Shown here one piece after another: positions 10,857 through 22,529 of a DNA stretch of 64,000 nucleotides; position 1 is the first letter of the stretch; each line of letters begins with the position of its first letter. A program made the position numbers and the translations under genes. A model generated the notes under the pieces. It saw only the letters and a program-made list of their open reading frames with translations. It was not told the origin of the DNA and did not search any database. This DNA comes from Myrica gale (Eukaryota; Streptophyta; Magnoliopsida; Fagales; Myricaceae): positions 11,404,001 to 11,468,000 of the forward strand of contig OZ005601.1 in assembly GCA_963930655.1 (NCBI GenBank), in the 5' to 3' direction.

Positions 10857-11205
10857 AATAACTGGATTTTCGGTCCGTTTTTTGGACCGGACCGGACCGG
10901 ATTTCCAGTCCTATTTAATGCGGTCTGGACCGATTTCAATTTTTTAATTTATTTTAAAAGAATGAAAATTGTTTTAGATTAATTTCAAAGGGGAAATGAC
11001 ATATAAAAATGTAGAGTTTTAGTTTAGATTAAAATTAAACGTTGTAAGTTTATAATTTGTATTAAAAAAAATATTTTTATATTTTTTATTTATATTAATA
11101 AATGTTGTCCGGTCCGGACCGCATTTTAAAAAATAAGACTGGACCGGATTGCATTTTAAAAATTAGGACTGGACCTCAAATCCGGTCCGATTGTGTGCAA
11201 CACTA
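10857..11205 (-). mobile_element. hAT-type MITE, family shared with 46344-46665
   Basis: A 349-bp insertion in the local duplication; the uninterrupted site is at 6735 (ttaagaatgcccacc). Flanks share aagaatg (10850-10856 and 11206-11212), 7 of the 8 bases expected for hAT. The interior is the reverse complement of the element at 46344, with the shared stretch ctaaactaaaactctaca. Ends contain ggaccggacc palindromes. No coding capacity. Confidence 0.75.
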
Positions 11206-11343
11206 AAGAATGCCCACCAAATTAGATACAGTGCACTAGCCATATTCATGATCGAGTCAAACAGAGTCCTAATCTTAGGGTCCTAAGAGATCCTAGTGAG
11301 GGTTGGGATGTTGCCAACACATTAATGAATAGAGAGAATTGAT

Positions 11344-11623
11344 GCAAGCCGCATGTTTTTTTGCATATATTTTTCATCGATCATGCATATGGTTAGTTCA
11401 ATGTATTTTAGGGTCTTAAGAGGTCCTAACGGATGACTGAGATATTGTCAACACATTAATAAATAGAGAGAATTAAAACACATCTCAACCCTCTAATATT
11501 ATTCATTAATGTATTGACAACATCTCAGTCATCCGTTAGGACCACTTAAGACCCTAAAATACATTCAACTAACCATATGCATGATCGATGGACAATATAT
11601 GAAAAAAAAAAAACGCGGCTTGC
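11344..11623. repeat. Long inverted repeat (hairpin)
   Basis: Arms 11344-11460 and 11505-11623 are inverted copies over about 117 bases with few mismatches: gcaagccgc to acacattaat, mirrored by attaatgtattgac to gcggcttgc, around a loop of ~44 bases. A partial direct copy of the inner arm precedes it at about 11276-11335. Transcription would give a near-perfect hairpin of the kind cut into small RNAs. No end signature for a named transposon family was found. Confidence 0.75.
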
Positions 11624-11779
11624 ATCAATTGGGAATTGAATGGGCGCGCAAGAAAGTCTTTTTTTTTTCTCTGGAATGGGCAAATTAATAAGTCATTCAT
11701 AACTGTCTCTTAAATGACCTTTTCCAAGGCAAAAAAAGAAAAAGAAAATAAAAACAATAACGAGAAGACAAAAACCAAT

Positions 11780-12350
11780 TTGGTCGTGATGTTCTTTCCT
11801 TCAATGTTCACGAGGAGTATCTTCTCGAATCTATTCAATGTTGGCGGCGGGAATCCAAGTTTATTTCGATATTTATTTAAGGAGAAAATATTATAGTACA
11901 CCAATGGACAAAATTTAATCAACTCTATGAAGTTTTAATTTGTGATCTTCTCATGTTTATTTTTTAAAAAAACAATCATCTTTTTTCCGTTCAATTTTGA
12001 CTGTTTAAGTATATAGAAAAAAACAGTATCTTAAATGACTTTTCCTTTTCCAAGGCAAAATAATAATAATAATAACAAGAAGACAAAAACCAAGTTGGTC
12101 ATAGCTAGCACGTGATGTTCTTTCCTTAGATGTTGACGAGGAGAATCTTCTCAAATCTATTGAATGTTGGGGGGCGGGAATCCAAGCTTCTTTCTTATTT
12201 ATTTAAGGATAAAATATTATAGAACACCAATGGAAAAAAATTTAATCAAATTTGTCTCCTCATGTTTTAAAGGTTATCATCATCCTCGTTGGATTTTAGC
12301 CGTTAAAGCACACAGAAAATTATCGAAATATGCTTCTACGACGAAATTAC
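11780..12350 (+). repeat. Local duplication module, copy 2
   Basis: Collinear with 840-1350 and, over the last ~200 bases, with 1945-2165. It has two CACGTG/cgtgatg-led sub-units. This copy lies downstream of the EF-hand gene, as copy 1 would lie downstream of a paralogue left of the window. Confidence 0.65.
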
Positions 12351-12359
12351 TAAAAAAAT

Positions 12360-12760
12360 AAAAAAATATATATCTAAAAAATGTAATAATTTTTAAATAA
12401 AAATAAAATTTTATCTTTGCATCCTCCATAAAAAGACTTGAAAAATGTTCACCGAAGTCATGCATGGGAGACGCCGTCTAGAAGTTGAAACTTCCAACCT
12501 CAGGCCCGTTCAATGGTGACTTATAGTCCCCCAGTTGGGCCTCCTTTTCCACGAACCTTTACTAGAACAGCTTTCTGACTCGAACAACATTACACCATGT
12601 TATTGTGTGAGCTCTATAACAACATTAAATCATGTTATCGCGGGAGGTCGTCTATATGCTACATACTACCACAAAACATTCATTAATCTTCATTGTCTCC
12701 TTCCAAACTAGAGCATGCAAAGAATTCCTACGTAAGTCTGATGTAAAAAAAATATCCATG
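12360..12760. other. Noncoding stretch
   Basis: No gene or element recognised. There is a short unique segment with gttgggcctccttttcc and several T/A runs. Confidence 0.3.
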
Positions 12761-13540
12761 ATCGACAGACAATATATACACAAAAAATTGGGGCCTAGTT
12801 ATAACTAAATCTAAACAACTTGTGCAGATTAAGAATGGGACGGACCAGCAATCGAAATTAAGAACCAAAACAACTATAAGTAACAATTCATACTCTTGAT
12901 TAGGAAAAAGACTACAAACAACTGATCATACTCTTCCCACGTGCCATATTTGAATCAAACAACTGACAATCATGTCACATGGTCATTAATAATAATAATA
13001 ACAATAATAAAGACCAGACAGAACATATATATTTTAATACGAAAAGTACAATACAATATATGCAAAAAAAAAATTGGGGGCCTTATGGCTGAATCTTAAC
13101 AACTTGCAGATTAATAATGGCACAAGACCCTATTAGTCATCGGACTTAATCTGAATCCACTGTCCCCTTGTCTCCGCCCCTAGTATCAAACACATTTGAA
13201 TTAAGAATGTCCATCAAAGATACAATATTGCACTAACCGCGAGCATATATTGAAAAACGTTCGGGGCCTTGATGGCTAAATCTAATTATTTGATGTCAGA
13301 ACAACTTGTAGATTGAGAATGCATGGCACAATACCCCAGTTAATTAGTTGTCGATCGAACTTAAAAAGAAAGCAATTCTCGTATGAATCCACGCCCTCTT
13401 GTTTCTGCCCCACATGATCTGAATTAAGAATGTCCATCAAAGATACGGTGCACTAACCATATCCATGATCGACAGACAATATATGAAAAAAAAAACTGGG
13501 GTCTTATGGCTAAATCTAAACAACTTGCAGATTAATCATC
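12760..13540 (+). repeat. Degenerate ~200-bp repeats
   Basis: Four decayed units follow one another at about 12764, 13055, 13245 and 13462. Each has a gatcgacagacaatatat-like start, a tggggcctta-like core, ggctaaatct, then aacttgcagattaa and often tggcacaagaccc. The same motif set occurs once in each larger duplicate (1790-1900, 6845-6950). They seem to be an old tandem array. Confidence 0.5.
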
Positions 13541-14124
13541 CCTGCGAACATGGTATTTGTGAGCTGCCGTGTTTAGATTGGACACGTAATACAATTTGAT
13601 TGGATTGACGTGACATTAATTTGACAAGTCACTATGTACTGTTCAAAGAGGAGGAAGACGGAACCTCTTTTTTTAGAAATTCTTACCTCAGCAAGTAAAA
13701 CGGCTAATTAATTATCTCGGGAACTCAATTGCAACTTTAAAGTGATTAATTTATCCATTATTCTTGTAAGAACTGGAAGATGGAAGTTACAAAGAATATA
13801 ATATTTAAGGATCATCCATTTAGACGTAATGCCTCAAGTTGTTGATAACAAAATAAAAGGCTATTTAGAGTCCCCACATATTGTCTTCGAAAAGATTTTC
13901 TGCTATAAAATAATTATTATTCATTTTTGTTATTGCTCCACTAGTGTATATATGGTAAGAATAAAAGTTAAGATCGAGTTTGACCATTAAATCAATTTAT
14001 GAGGATCAAATTGTTATCCACGCATGGTTTCGCACATTATGATTTTATCAACACCTCTTTTTTTCTTACTGGATTTATCAACACTTCATAATCCTACTAC
14101 AAACATCCAGAAACTTCATAAGTG
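13540..14124. other. Noncoding stretch
   Basis: AT-rich, no gene or repeat that I can support. Confidence 0.3.
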
Positions 14125-14599
14125 GCTTAATTACAATTTTCTTCCTCCAACTATCACTCGATTATCAAATACCCCCAGAAACTTTAACTCGTTGCAACGC
14201 ACCTCTACATACTATACTTGTTGTTGTGATTTCATCTCTAACCTATTGAAGTTGTTATATAGAACATAAACGACACGTGACCTTCTCCTTACTTGAAGTG
14301 AGTCATTATTTTCTTCTTTAATAAAAAAAGAGCTAACTACATATTATTTTTTGACTTTACGAATTGCTAGAAGCGCCGTAGAAGGCTGGGGATGACTCAA
14401 ATGAAGGTAAAATTGTCTTTTTACGTAAAGATAAGGTCACATGGGATATATAGAAATCGTTCGATATAATGGCTCCAGTTGGTTGGGGGATGAAATCGCA
14501 ATGAGAAATATAGTTTATGGGGGTGAGTTACAACAAGTTAAAGTTTGTGGGGTATTTGAGAATCGGTTCCTAGCTTGAGACGAAAATTGGTAATTAACT
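14125..14599. mobile_element. Foldback MITE, probably MULE-type
   Basis: The left ~130 bases (from gcttaattacaattttc) and the right ~130 bases (read in reverse: gagttaattaccaatttt) pair with moderate divergence; both contain a tcaaataccccc or tcaaatacccc core followed by aaactttaact. No target duplication was found at the flanks, so it is an old or trimmed copy. Confidence 0.6.
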
Positions 14600-14658
14600 C
14601 ATGCACATTCGATTGAATTGTTGACACTATTTTCTGTCAATGGATTAGCAGCGTCAAA

Positions 14659-14704
14659 GTTATATATATCTCCCTTTGGAAATTGGTTCCTTGACTTATA
14701 AATT
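14659..14704 (+). promoter_or_regulatory. Possible TATA boxes
   Basis: Two TATA-like runs, tatatatat (about 14660) and cttataaatt (14695-14704), 40-80 bases before the CACTA element at 14743. They could have driven the small ORF at 18070 before the element arrived. Weak evidence. Confidence 0.25.
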
Positions 14705-15423
14705 CAGCTGCCACCGGCCATTTCCATTCATTACCTAGCCATCACTACAAAAAAATTGACTTTTAGTGACAAAAAATTTTGTCACTAAAAGTCAAAATTT
14801 CGTCACTGAAAGTATTAGTGACGAAATTTTTTCGTCACGAGCTTCGTCTGTGAAAGAGCGTCACAAAATGTATTTCGTGAAAAAACTCGAATTTCTTCAC
14901 GAAAATTTTTTTAGTAACGGAAAATTTCTGTCACTAAATCTAATGATCAATCAGTATTTTTATCGATCGATCGGTGAGAACGTAGTGATGGATCGGTTGA
15001 AACAGCGATCGATCGATCATTTATTTCAGCGATGAAACGTTGATTAAGTAACTGATCGATCGTCTATTTCTCCACCGATCGATCGTTTACGTTATTGATC
15101 GATCAGTAATTTTTTCTTTTTAATATTTACGATCGAAAAGTGATATTGAACGATTGATCAGTTTAACAACAACCGATCGATCGCTAAAGATGTCGATCGA
15201 ACGGTGGTAACATAATCGATTTTTAAAAAAAATAATAATCATAGAAAATATTTTATAATGTACTATTATAATAACAATACAATACTCACATTAATAAACA
15301 TCAATAATAATAAATAGTGATCCGTAATTAAATCGAAAATAATATCCTAATAATAATACATAATCACAAAGCTATTAAAACATACATGCATATACTTTTT
15401 TGAACCTCTAAACTGGCTGAATA

Positions 15424-15595
15424 GTCGCTTTGACATGTCGCTCATTTTCTTTTCCATTATATATGACATTTTCTTCACCAGCTCCTTTGATATTTCTGCC
15501 CGTAAGTGCTCATGCTCCTTTCGCATGTGCTCTTATTCCTATTGCATGCGCTTCTCGTGCTCCACTCGCATGCGCTCTTGCTCCATGTCCAGATT
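15424..15595 (-). pseudogene. Decayed coiled-coil tail of a CACTA protein
   Basis: Minus strand reads MEQERMRVEHEKRMQ, then two in-frame stops, then EHMRKEHEHLRAEISKELV and KKMSDMSK. The Glu/Arg/His-rich heptad pattern resembles the C-terminal coil of plant transposase-associated proteins (Ptta/En/Spm type). Stops show that it is no longer coding. Assignment rests on composition and on its place within a CACTA element. Confidence 0.45.
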
Positions 15596-17029
15596 AATGG
15601 TGTGTTTGCCCTGTTACCCGAACTAGCATCCCTGCTTCAACAACTTATTATGATAGCAAGAAAAATCAAACAATCATGAAACTTTTCCCTGCTAGCAAAT
15701 AAAAAAATGATCATTTGGCTGAAGATTGTAGAAAAAACTTTATGCTAATAAATAGAAAGAAAAAAATAAACAAATTGAGCAAGAACAGAAAATTTGACAA
15801 ATCGGTGTTCCAAAAGCTGGTGAGCTAAACTGTTATACCCTTGCATGAGCGTAAGCTATTACTTGTATATACTTACATGCACATACGTGCGTGCACCTGT
15901 AGGATTAGATGTACCGTCATATTTGCATGTGATTTTCAACTGCAAAATTCAGGGGGCATAGGTCATTCCCTTCTTGGTGTTTCCAATGAGTACAAAAAAA
16001 ATACAATTTACATCAGACAGACAAACCTCTACTTATCCACATTATCAGGGCAATATATGAGAAAAATTACGAACAACATAAGGAGAGATCTTACATCATT
16101 CTCATTTTCGAAACTCAAGCACTTCAATAATCAAACATCTAAATAAATATAAATGCTACACATCATCAATAATTTGCAACAAAACTTGCGTGAAACCATC
16201 TAAAATACCATCTAACAGACGATCGATCGTCATTTATTGGTGATCGATCGTCAATTACCCAGATCGAAAAAATCATGCAAACCCTCCTCACACACTCAAA
16301 TCCACGCCCAAATCACTCTCAAATAATCCTCATTCAATACCCATTGTAATGTACATATTAAAAACATCCTAATAAGCTCTAATAATCACAAATTATATCC
16401 ACAATATCCACAAATACCCAAATAAAAAAATCATCAAATAACAAACCAAATCGTTCATAAATCGTAATGTATGTAGAGTATATTACCTCTTGCACGATAT
16501 AAACACCAAAACTACCAAAATCTCACAAATCGTAATGACATACCGATCGATCGGTAAACCTAATTATTGAAAAATGATTTTTAACCTAACAAATGAAATA
16601 ATTATTAAAATTGTTTTACTTAAAATGTCATTTTAATACATATCTCATACTAATAACTTATAATCATGTGTTAAATAAGCTTTATATCACTAGTTTATGA
16701 CATATTAGTACATTGCTCATATTAACTCTAACAAAATGTCTATTTGATGTAACATGTACAACTTGTACATGTTTTCCTAAATATTAATGAAGTATATTTT
16801 ATATGTTGTTTTGTAATCTAAACATATCCTAACGTACTTTGTTAATATATATTTTGTATTTCTAATTATTTAAGCTCATATTATTCAATCACAAATGTTT
16901 AATCATGAAATTTACGTACCGATCGATCGCCCTTTGCATTTAAAACGACACAGTGCGAACCGATCGATCGCTTTATCTGAACGTTCGATCGCTTCGTCTA
17001 ACAAAAACAACTACGCATCTTGACGATCG

Positions 17030-17710
17030 ATCAATGTGCCTTTACCGATCGATCATTATGCATAAGACAAAACGACGACGTTCTAGATGATCGATCACTT
17101 CAATATAAACGATCGATCGGTAGATTAGAAATATCTAAACGACATGATACTTAAACGATCGATCACCTAAATGACCTATCGATCGAGTATCTTAAAATTT
17201 AGAAATATCTTCGATCGACATGTCGATCGATCGTCATATCGTAGCGATGGATCGGTTATTGTGTCTTTACCAATCAATCGTTATGCATAAGACAAAACGA
17301 CGACGTCCTTGATGATCGATCATTTCAATATAAACGATCGATCGGTAGATTAGAAATATCTAAACGGCATCGTACTTAAACGATTGATCACCTAAATCAC
17401 CGATCAATAGGTTATCTTAAAATTTAGAAAGATGTTCTATGAAGCATGTCGATCGATCGTCATATTGTAGCGATGGATCGGTTATTGTGCCTTTACTGAT
17501 CGATCGTTATGCATAAGACAAAACGACGACGTCCTTGATGATCGATCACTTCAATATAAACGATTGATCGGTATATTAGAAATATCTAAACGACATCGTA
17601 CTTAAACGATCGATCACCTAAATGACCGATCGATCGGCTATCTTAAAATTTAGAAATATCTTCTATAACGCATGCCGATCGATCGTCATATCGTAGCGAT
17701 GGATCTGTTA
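17030..17710. repeat. Tandem array, ~225-bp unit, 3 copies
   Basis: The landmark gcataagacaaaacgacgac recurs at 17060, 17285 and 17511, a period of 225-226 bases. Each unit has five or six GATCGATC-type palindromes, an agaaatatctaaacg segment and a cgatggatcggtt segment. Copies differ by scattered substitutions. The array lies within the CACTA element, just inside its right subterminal zone. Confidence 0.85.
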
Positions 17711-18069
17711 TGATGAACGATTGATCATGTTTCAAAGCCACGTGTTTATTGATAATTGATCGATCGGGTGGAGTGACGACGTAATTTCCTCGCCAAAACT
17801 CTTTGCATTTAGTCACAAAAATACCGATCGATCGGCGTGTGACGAAACTTTTCGTCACCAAAAGATTAACTTTTTGTGACAACATTGTTATTTTGTCACA
17901 AATAAGACTTTTAGTGACGACATTAGTGACCAAAATTATTTTTGTCACGAAAAATCATTTTTTAGTGACAAAAATAGCATTTCGTCACCGATAATTTCGT
18001 CACTAAAAGTTAATTTTTTAGTAGTGTAGAGTCATCTTTCTTATAAATCATTCTCTTTCTTTCTGAAGC

Positions 18070-18219
18070 ATGGCCACCCTTTTCTGCAAGTTATTCAAGC
18101 TACCATTAATCTTCTTTTTCCTTTTTATTTTTTCCATTTACGGATTCAGTTTATTTCCGGTTATCCACCTTCGATTCCCATGTGTCCAACGCCATACTAT
18201 TGTTATACAATTAGGTTGA
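18070..18219 (+). CDS. Small ORF with signal-peptide-like start
   Basis: A 49-codon frame starting MATLFCKLFKLPLIFFFLF: a basic N-terminus followed by a long hydrophobic run, as in a secretion signal or a membrane anchor. The rest (about 24 residues, HLRFPCVQRHT) is not recognised. The ATG lies 44 bases after the CACTA element; TATA-like boxes lie on the far side of the element. It may be a small secreted-peptide gene whose leader was split, a first exon, or chance. Confidence 0.3.
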   Translation: MATLFCKLFKLPLIFFFLFIFSIYGFSLFPVIHLRFPCVQRHTIVIQLG

Positions 18220-18587
18220 ATATTTCATCAATAAGATTTTTGAATCATCATGTTCTTTACAAATACGATAAATGCGTAATTGAATCCATCGTTGATGTTC
18301 TTCGATAAGAGTAGGGTTATCCTAATCATATTTATAGACTAATTATAGACGTCTTAACCATCAAGGATGTTTCAAGACTAATTAATCTCACTTAACTCAT
18401 ATTAATTTAACCTTCACTTTGGATCAATATAAACTCATATTTCCTTAATATGATGTTTAGAGTATATGAGACACCTTACATAATATAAATATTCTGACAA
18501 CTATATCATGGAGATGCTGCCTTTTGGTGGTGCAATTGACATGAACAAAGGCAATTATATGTTTAGAGTAGGCTGGGCCACCTATGT
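18220..18587. other. Noncoding stretch
   Basis: AT-rich, no gene or repeat supported. Confidence 0.3.
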
Positions 18588-18697
18588 GGAAAGGGTGCCA
18601 ATCTGGGACTAATTGGAAACCTATCCCACTTAGATGTTTTGGTGTGAATTTTTTTTGAACCGTTCGGACAGTTTTGCTTATATATTAATATTTTAAA

Positions 18698-20251
18698 GGC
18701 GTAAATATTACGTATATCCCTGGGGTTTAACTTTTTCCTGGAAATGCCTCTAGGATAAAATTTGTTGTCCCGTCGTCCCTGAAGTTTATTGAGATTCCTA
18801 GCCATGTCCTTCCGGCTATCTGTCGTCCAAAAAATTATGGAAATTGATGACGTGTCAAACACCCCACATCATCTCCTCTAAAAACACGACATTTGTCCAC
18901 TATCTGCCTAATCATCTTAAAATTACTAAAATGTCCCTGCCATGTCATTTACTTAAAACCTCCTAAAAGTCTAGAACACCCTTGCCCCCTTCAACGTCTG
19001 CCCTCACTTTCGAAAATTCTGCAAGCACAGCCCATGCGCAAACACGAAATGGAGCTGCTACCAGATTCACAGATATGATATTGTTGAACCAATACCTCAA
19101 CCATATTGATAGGAGATGGTTGTGATTTTTAAAATTAATGACAAACTTAAAAATAGTTCAAAATCCGAAAGGAAATGCAGTACTAGGTAGAACTCACGCC
19201 AATTTCCTCAAGATCATTATGTCGAATACATGGTGTGCTACCAACCGAGCAAAAAACAGCACAAAGAAGAAAAAAAGGGTTGCACTAGAAGAAATATATT
19301 GATTATCAGCCATATTAGATTGTCGCTCTTACGACTTCAGAATGACTTGAGGCAGCAAGTCTTGTGTCACAAACCACCCCCAAGAACACACGTGAAAAAT
19401 TACATTCTTGATTATGGTTCACTGGAATACAACTTGGAACGGGGAAGGATAGATACGTATCACCAAAAATCCAAACATACCTCTAAATGCGGTGGCAGAG
19501 ATGTAAGGGGCAATGTCTGTTTGAAGATCACTGCCAGGAATCCAAACGTGGCTCCTTCCCCCTTGAATGAGATAACCCAAAACCAAGCTACAGGGACCTA
19601 CAACATGGCAGCTCCTCCAACAGAATCTTCAGACGGTTCAAGATGATATGGGTTCATATGGGTACGATAGCCATGGATGCTTCAAGGCCTCGGAAGCCGA
19701 AGGGCGCTTTTTGGGGTTTACCTCAAGTAGATGACCAACAAAGTCTATGAAGCCTGTGACTCGGCACTGGACAATATTAAACTTGGAGCAAGACTCGGCA
19801 ATGACATAACTGTGACTAAAATTTCGGAGCAATGTGGGTTTCGAGTTTTGCACACTTGGGGAGACTTAGCATTTGGATAGATCGTGTGAATCAATAAAGT
19901 TGTTTCATATCTTCCCTGTCAGCACAGTAGGCTGGGGAAAAGGGTGGGGCTGGTTCGGGGTAGAAGTGGAGAAGGAGGAGATGACATGACAGAGGCATTC
20001 TCGTAATTTCAGGTACTTGGCTGGCATGGCATGCATATTAGGCAATGGTGGACACGTGTTGCGTTCTTATTCGATTTGACTTGGTATTTTTTGACACGTC
20101 AGCAACTTCCGTCAATTTTTTTACGGGAGTTGGACGGAGGGACATGCTTGGGAATCTTCTTAAACCTCAGGGACGGCAGGACAACAAAATTTACCCTAGG
20201 GGCATTTCCAGGAAAAAGTTAAACACCAAGGATATACGTAATATTTAAGCC
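18698..20251. mobile_element. Pack-MULE carrying a kinase gene fragment
   Basis: Begins GGCGTAAATATTACGTATAT and ends ATATACGTAATATTTAAGCC. The inverted ends pair for at least ~170 bases with about one difference in ten and remain alignable in patches further in. An exact 9-bp duplication, tattttaaa, flanks it (18689-18697 and 20252-20260), and the uninterrupted site survives in copy A1 near 3885. Long inverted ends plus a 9-bp duplication define a Mutator-like element. The interior has no transposase but holds the last exon and 3' flank of a host kinase gene in minus orientation, which makes it a Pack-MULE. Confidence 0.85.
19638..19766 (-). pseudogene. Captured last exon of a DYRK-type kinase
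   Basis: After an acceptor-like site (ATTGTCCAG|TGC) 42 codons read CRVTGFIDFVGHLLEVNPKK, continue RPSASEALKHPWLSYPYEPISS and stop. This is the C-terminal end of the catalytic domain (subdomain XI, with the KRPSASEALKHPWL motif) of plant dual-specificity YAK/DYRK-like kinases. About 110 bases of intron-like DNA lie upstream, and up to ~500 bases of what may be 3' untranslated sequence lie downstream. The catalytic core is absent, so no kinase can be made. The frame is intact, so the capture seems fairly recent. Family assignment is from memory. Confidence 0.75.
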
Positions 20252-21004
20252 TATTTTAAATTTAAAAATAATTTGCAAATAATACTCAAAGCATTATATT
20301 CAATAGTCATAATAATAATAATAAATGTCTACAAATATTTAATCATCATATGTAAACAAAAAACATAATCGAAATGGTGAGTCAATGTGTGACACCCCTC
20401 CCATTTAGAACCTTTTAAAACTTACCTAAGCATATTAATGAAGGAGATTTTGCCTCCAATTTGAATTTTCCTTGATAATTTTTATTTCCTTGCGTATATG
20501 AGTACCCACATATGACTATGGTGGTAATGACACTTTCCACCCCATATTATTGATTTGGTGACATTTTGTTTCCCAACTACCACCTACCTACAGATTGCAC
20601 CCCAACATTAAGATTTTCCTCATTTTAGAAGGAAAGCAGTGCACATGACACGCACATGATTCATGGTGACATTTCATGCCCCTTTTATCCTTCGAAAAAA
20701 TATATTTTTCACCCCCAACTATTGAGATAATGACACTTTGCACCCCATATTACCAATTTGGTGACATTTCACATCTCTTCTACCCTTTATTGTATGAGTG
20801 AACATGACAAGTCTGAAACCTTCTGAAAACACTTATTTTTTCCTCTATTATTCTCTTTCAACATAAGCTAGCCCTTCCATTATCCTTGTGTGAGGATCAA
20901 TGGAACTAATTTCATTAGTTGAGACCCGATATCTTACTAGACAATGATGACATCACAAAGATACAACTCTTGAAACCTCTTCATTAATCCTATTATGCTG
21001 ATCT

Positions 21005-22203
21005 CACTACAACAAAAATTAGTTTTTGGGATGTATTTTTTTGTCCAAAAAAACCCAAATTCCGTTCGTTGCCCCAATTGTCCGAACAAACCTGTTATAA
21101 AAGGTTTTTTGGGACAAAATTTTATTCCGACCTAAAAAGTACCCTTCCGGGACTGGAAGGTTTCCGCCCCAAAATCAAATTATCGTTCGAACCCTTTTGA
21201 ACAAACAATTAAGAATTATAACTTCGTTCAATAACAAAAATTAAAGTTCGAACCACTATAAAAATTTTGTATCCGATATTGTTCGGACATTTTTTGGCGT
21301 TCCAATGGATATCGTTAAATCCATTCGATATACCGATCGAGGAATAAAAAGTAGATGTTCAAATATGTTACGAACGGAAATCCGAAATGTTAGAATAGGG
21401 TTCGAACGTAGGGGAGACATGTTGTCTTTTTAATGCTCCAGTAGTTGTAGCACATTCCATTGATCAAAGGAGGACAATTAGTGGATTGACCTTCAGCCCA
21501 CGAGGAGCTAACATTTGGTGTCAATACAAAAGATATTTAACCTCAACCAATTGTGAGTTTTCTCTGATACCAATTGTACTATATATTATGTATATAATAT
21601 ATATAAGGTTCTATTAAACAATATGTACAAGGTACTATTATATAATTTGTATAAGGTATTATTAAATCCATAATGACAAGGTAATATTTTATAATATGTA
21701 TAAGGTAATATTAAACAATATGTATAATATACCATCATATAATATGTATATGATACTATTATACAATATATTTGATTAATTTGATTAATTTTATAATTTT
21801 ATTTGATTTACTGCTTTCACCATTGTAACGATTACATAATTTCCTCCGTTCTAACGGTTGCATTAACGTTCTAACGGTTACAATACTTCCAAGCTACTGT
21901 TTTGCCGCATTTTTTTATTTTCATTCAAAAACCAATCAAATGTAGAGTGATAAGTGTTTAAATGGTAAGTAATAAGCGTTGAAACATTTTTTTGGGAACG
22001 CAACGAGATTTCATCCCAAAACATTCTCAACTGTTCTAACGGTCATGTGTTTGTTCGAATGGAGTTCCAAGGATGGTCCCTAATGCCTCTTTTTTGGGAA
22101 GGCATACAATTCCATCTCAAAAAGTAAAAAATCGTCGCAAAAAAACTTTACATAATGGTTTTAATTTTCGTCCAGAAAAAAAAAGTTAAAATTTGTTGTA
22201 GTG
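21005..22203. mobile_element. CACTA-like non-autonomous element, copy 2
   Basis: Same ends as 4464-6394 (CACTACAACAAAAATTAG and AAATTTGTTGTAGTG) and the same minisatellite, but 1199 bp because about 630 bp near its middle and a smaller stretch near the right end are missing. It moved as part of the larger duplication, not by its own transposition, since the flanks also match copy 1. Confidence 0.6.
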
Positions 22204-22529
22204 AACTTGCAGATTAAGAATGGCACAAGACCCTGTTAGTCATCGGACTTAATAGCTAGCTTATAATTCCTAATCTGAATAATGGGACGGACGAGCAATC
22301 GAAAGAACCAAAACAAATATAAGTAAAAACTTATACTCTTGATTAATTAGAAAAAAAAAAAGAAGAAGAAGAAAAACTCATACTCCTCCCGTGCACGTAC
22401 CCGTACCATATTTATTAGTCAAACAACTCTAATTTGACTGTAGAACAACTTGAAGATTAAGAATGGCACAAGACCCAGTTAGTCGTCGGACTTAATAGGT
22501 AGAGCTAATTCTAATGTGAATCCACAACC

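Larger units (their letters stand above)
14743..18026. mobile_element. CACTA (En/Spm-like) element, 3.3 kb
   Basis: Starts CACTACAAAAAAATTGACTT and ends AAGTTAATTTTTTAGTAGTG, a good CACTA terminus pair. Both subterminal zones (about 14758-14930 and 17830-18010) are packed with gtcactaaaagt-type motifs in both orientations, as expected for transposase binding. The interior has dozens of CGATCGATCG-like palindromes and a 225-bp tandem array. The only protein trace is a decayed coiled-coil piece near 15430-15600, so it is non-autonomous. Flanks cat and tag do not form a clean 3-bp duplication. Confidence 0.8.

Noticed and set aside
14900-17800. CRISPR-like array of CGATCGATCG repeats
   Set aside because: Repeats are very short and irregularly spaced within a plant CACTA element; eukaryotic nuclear context.
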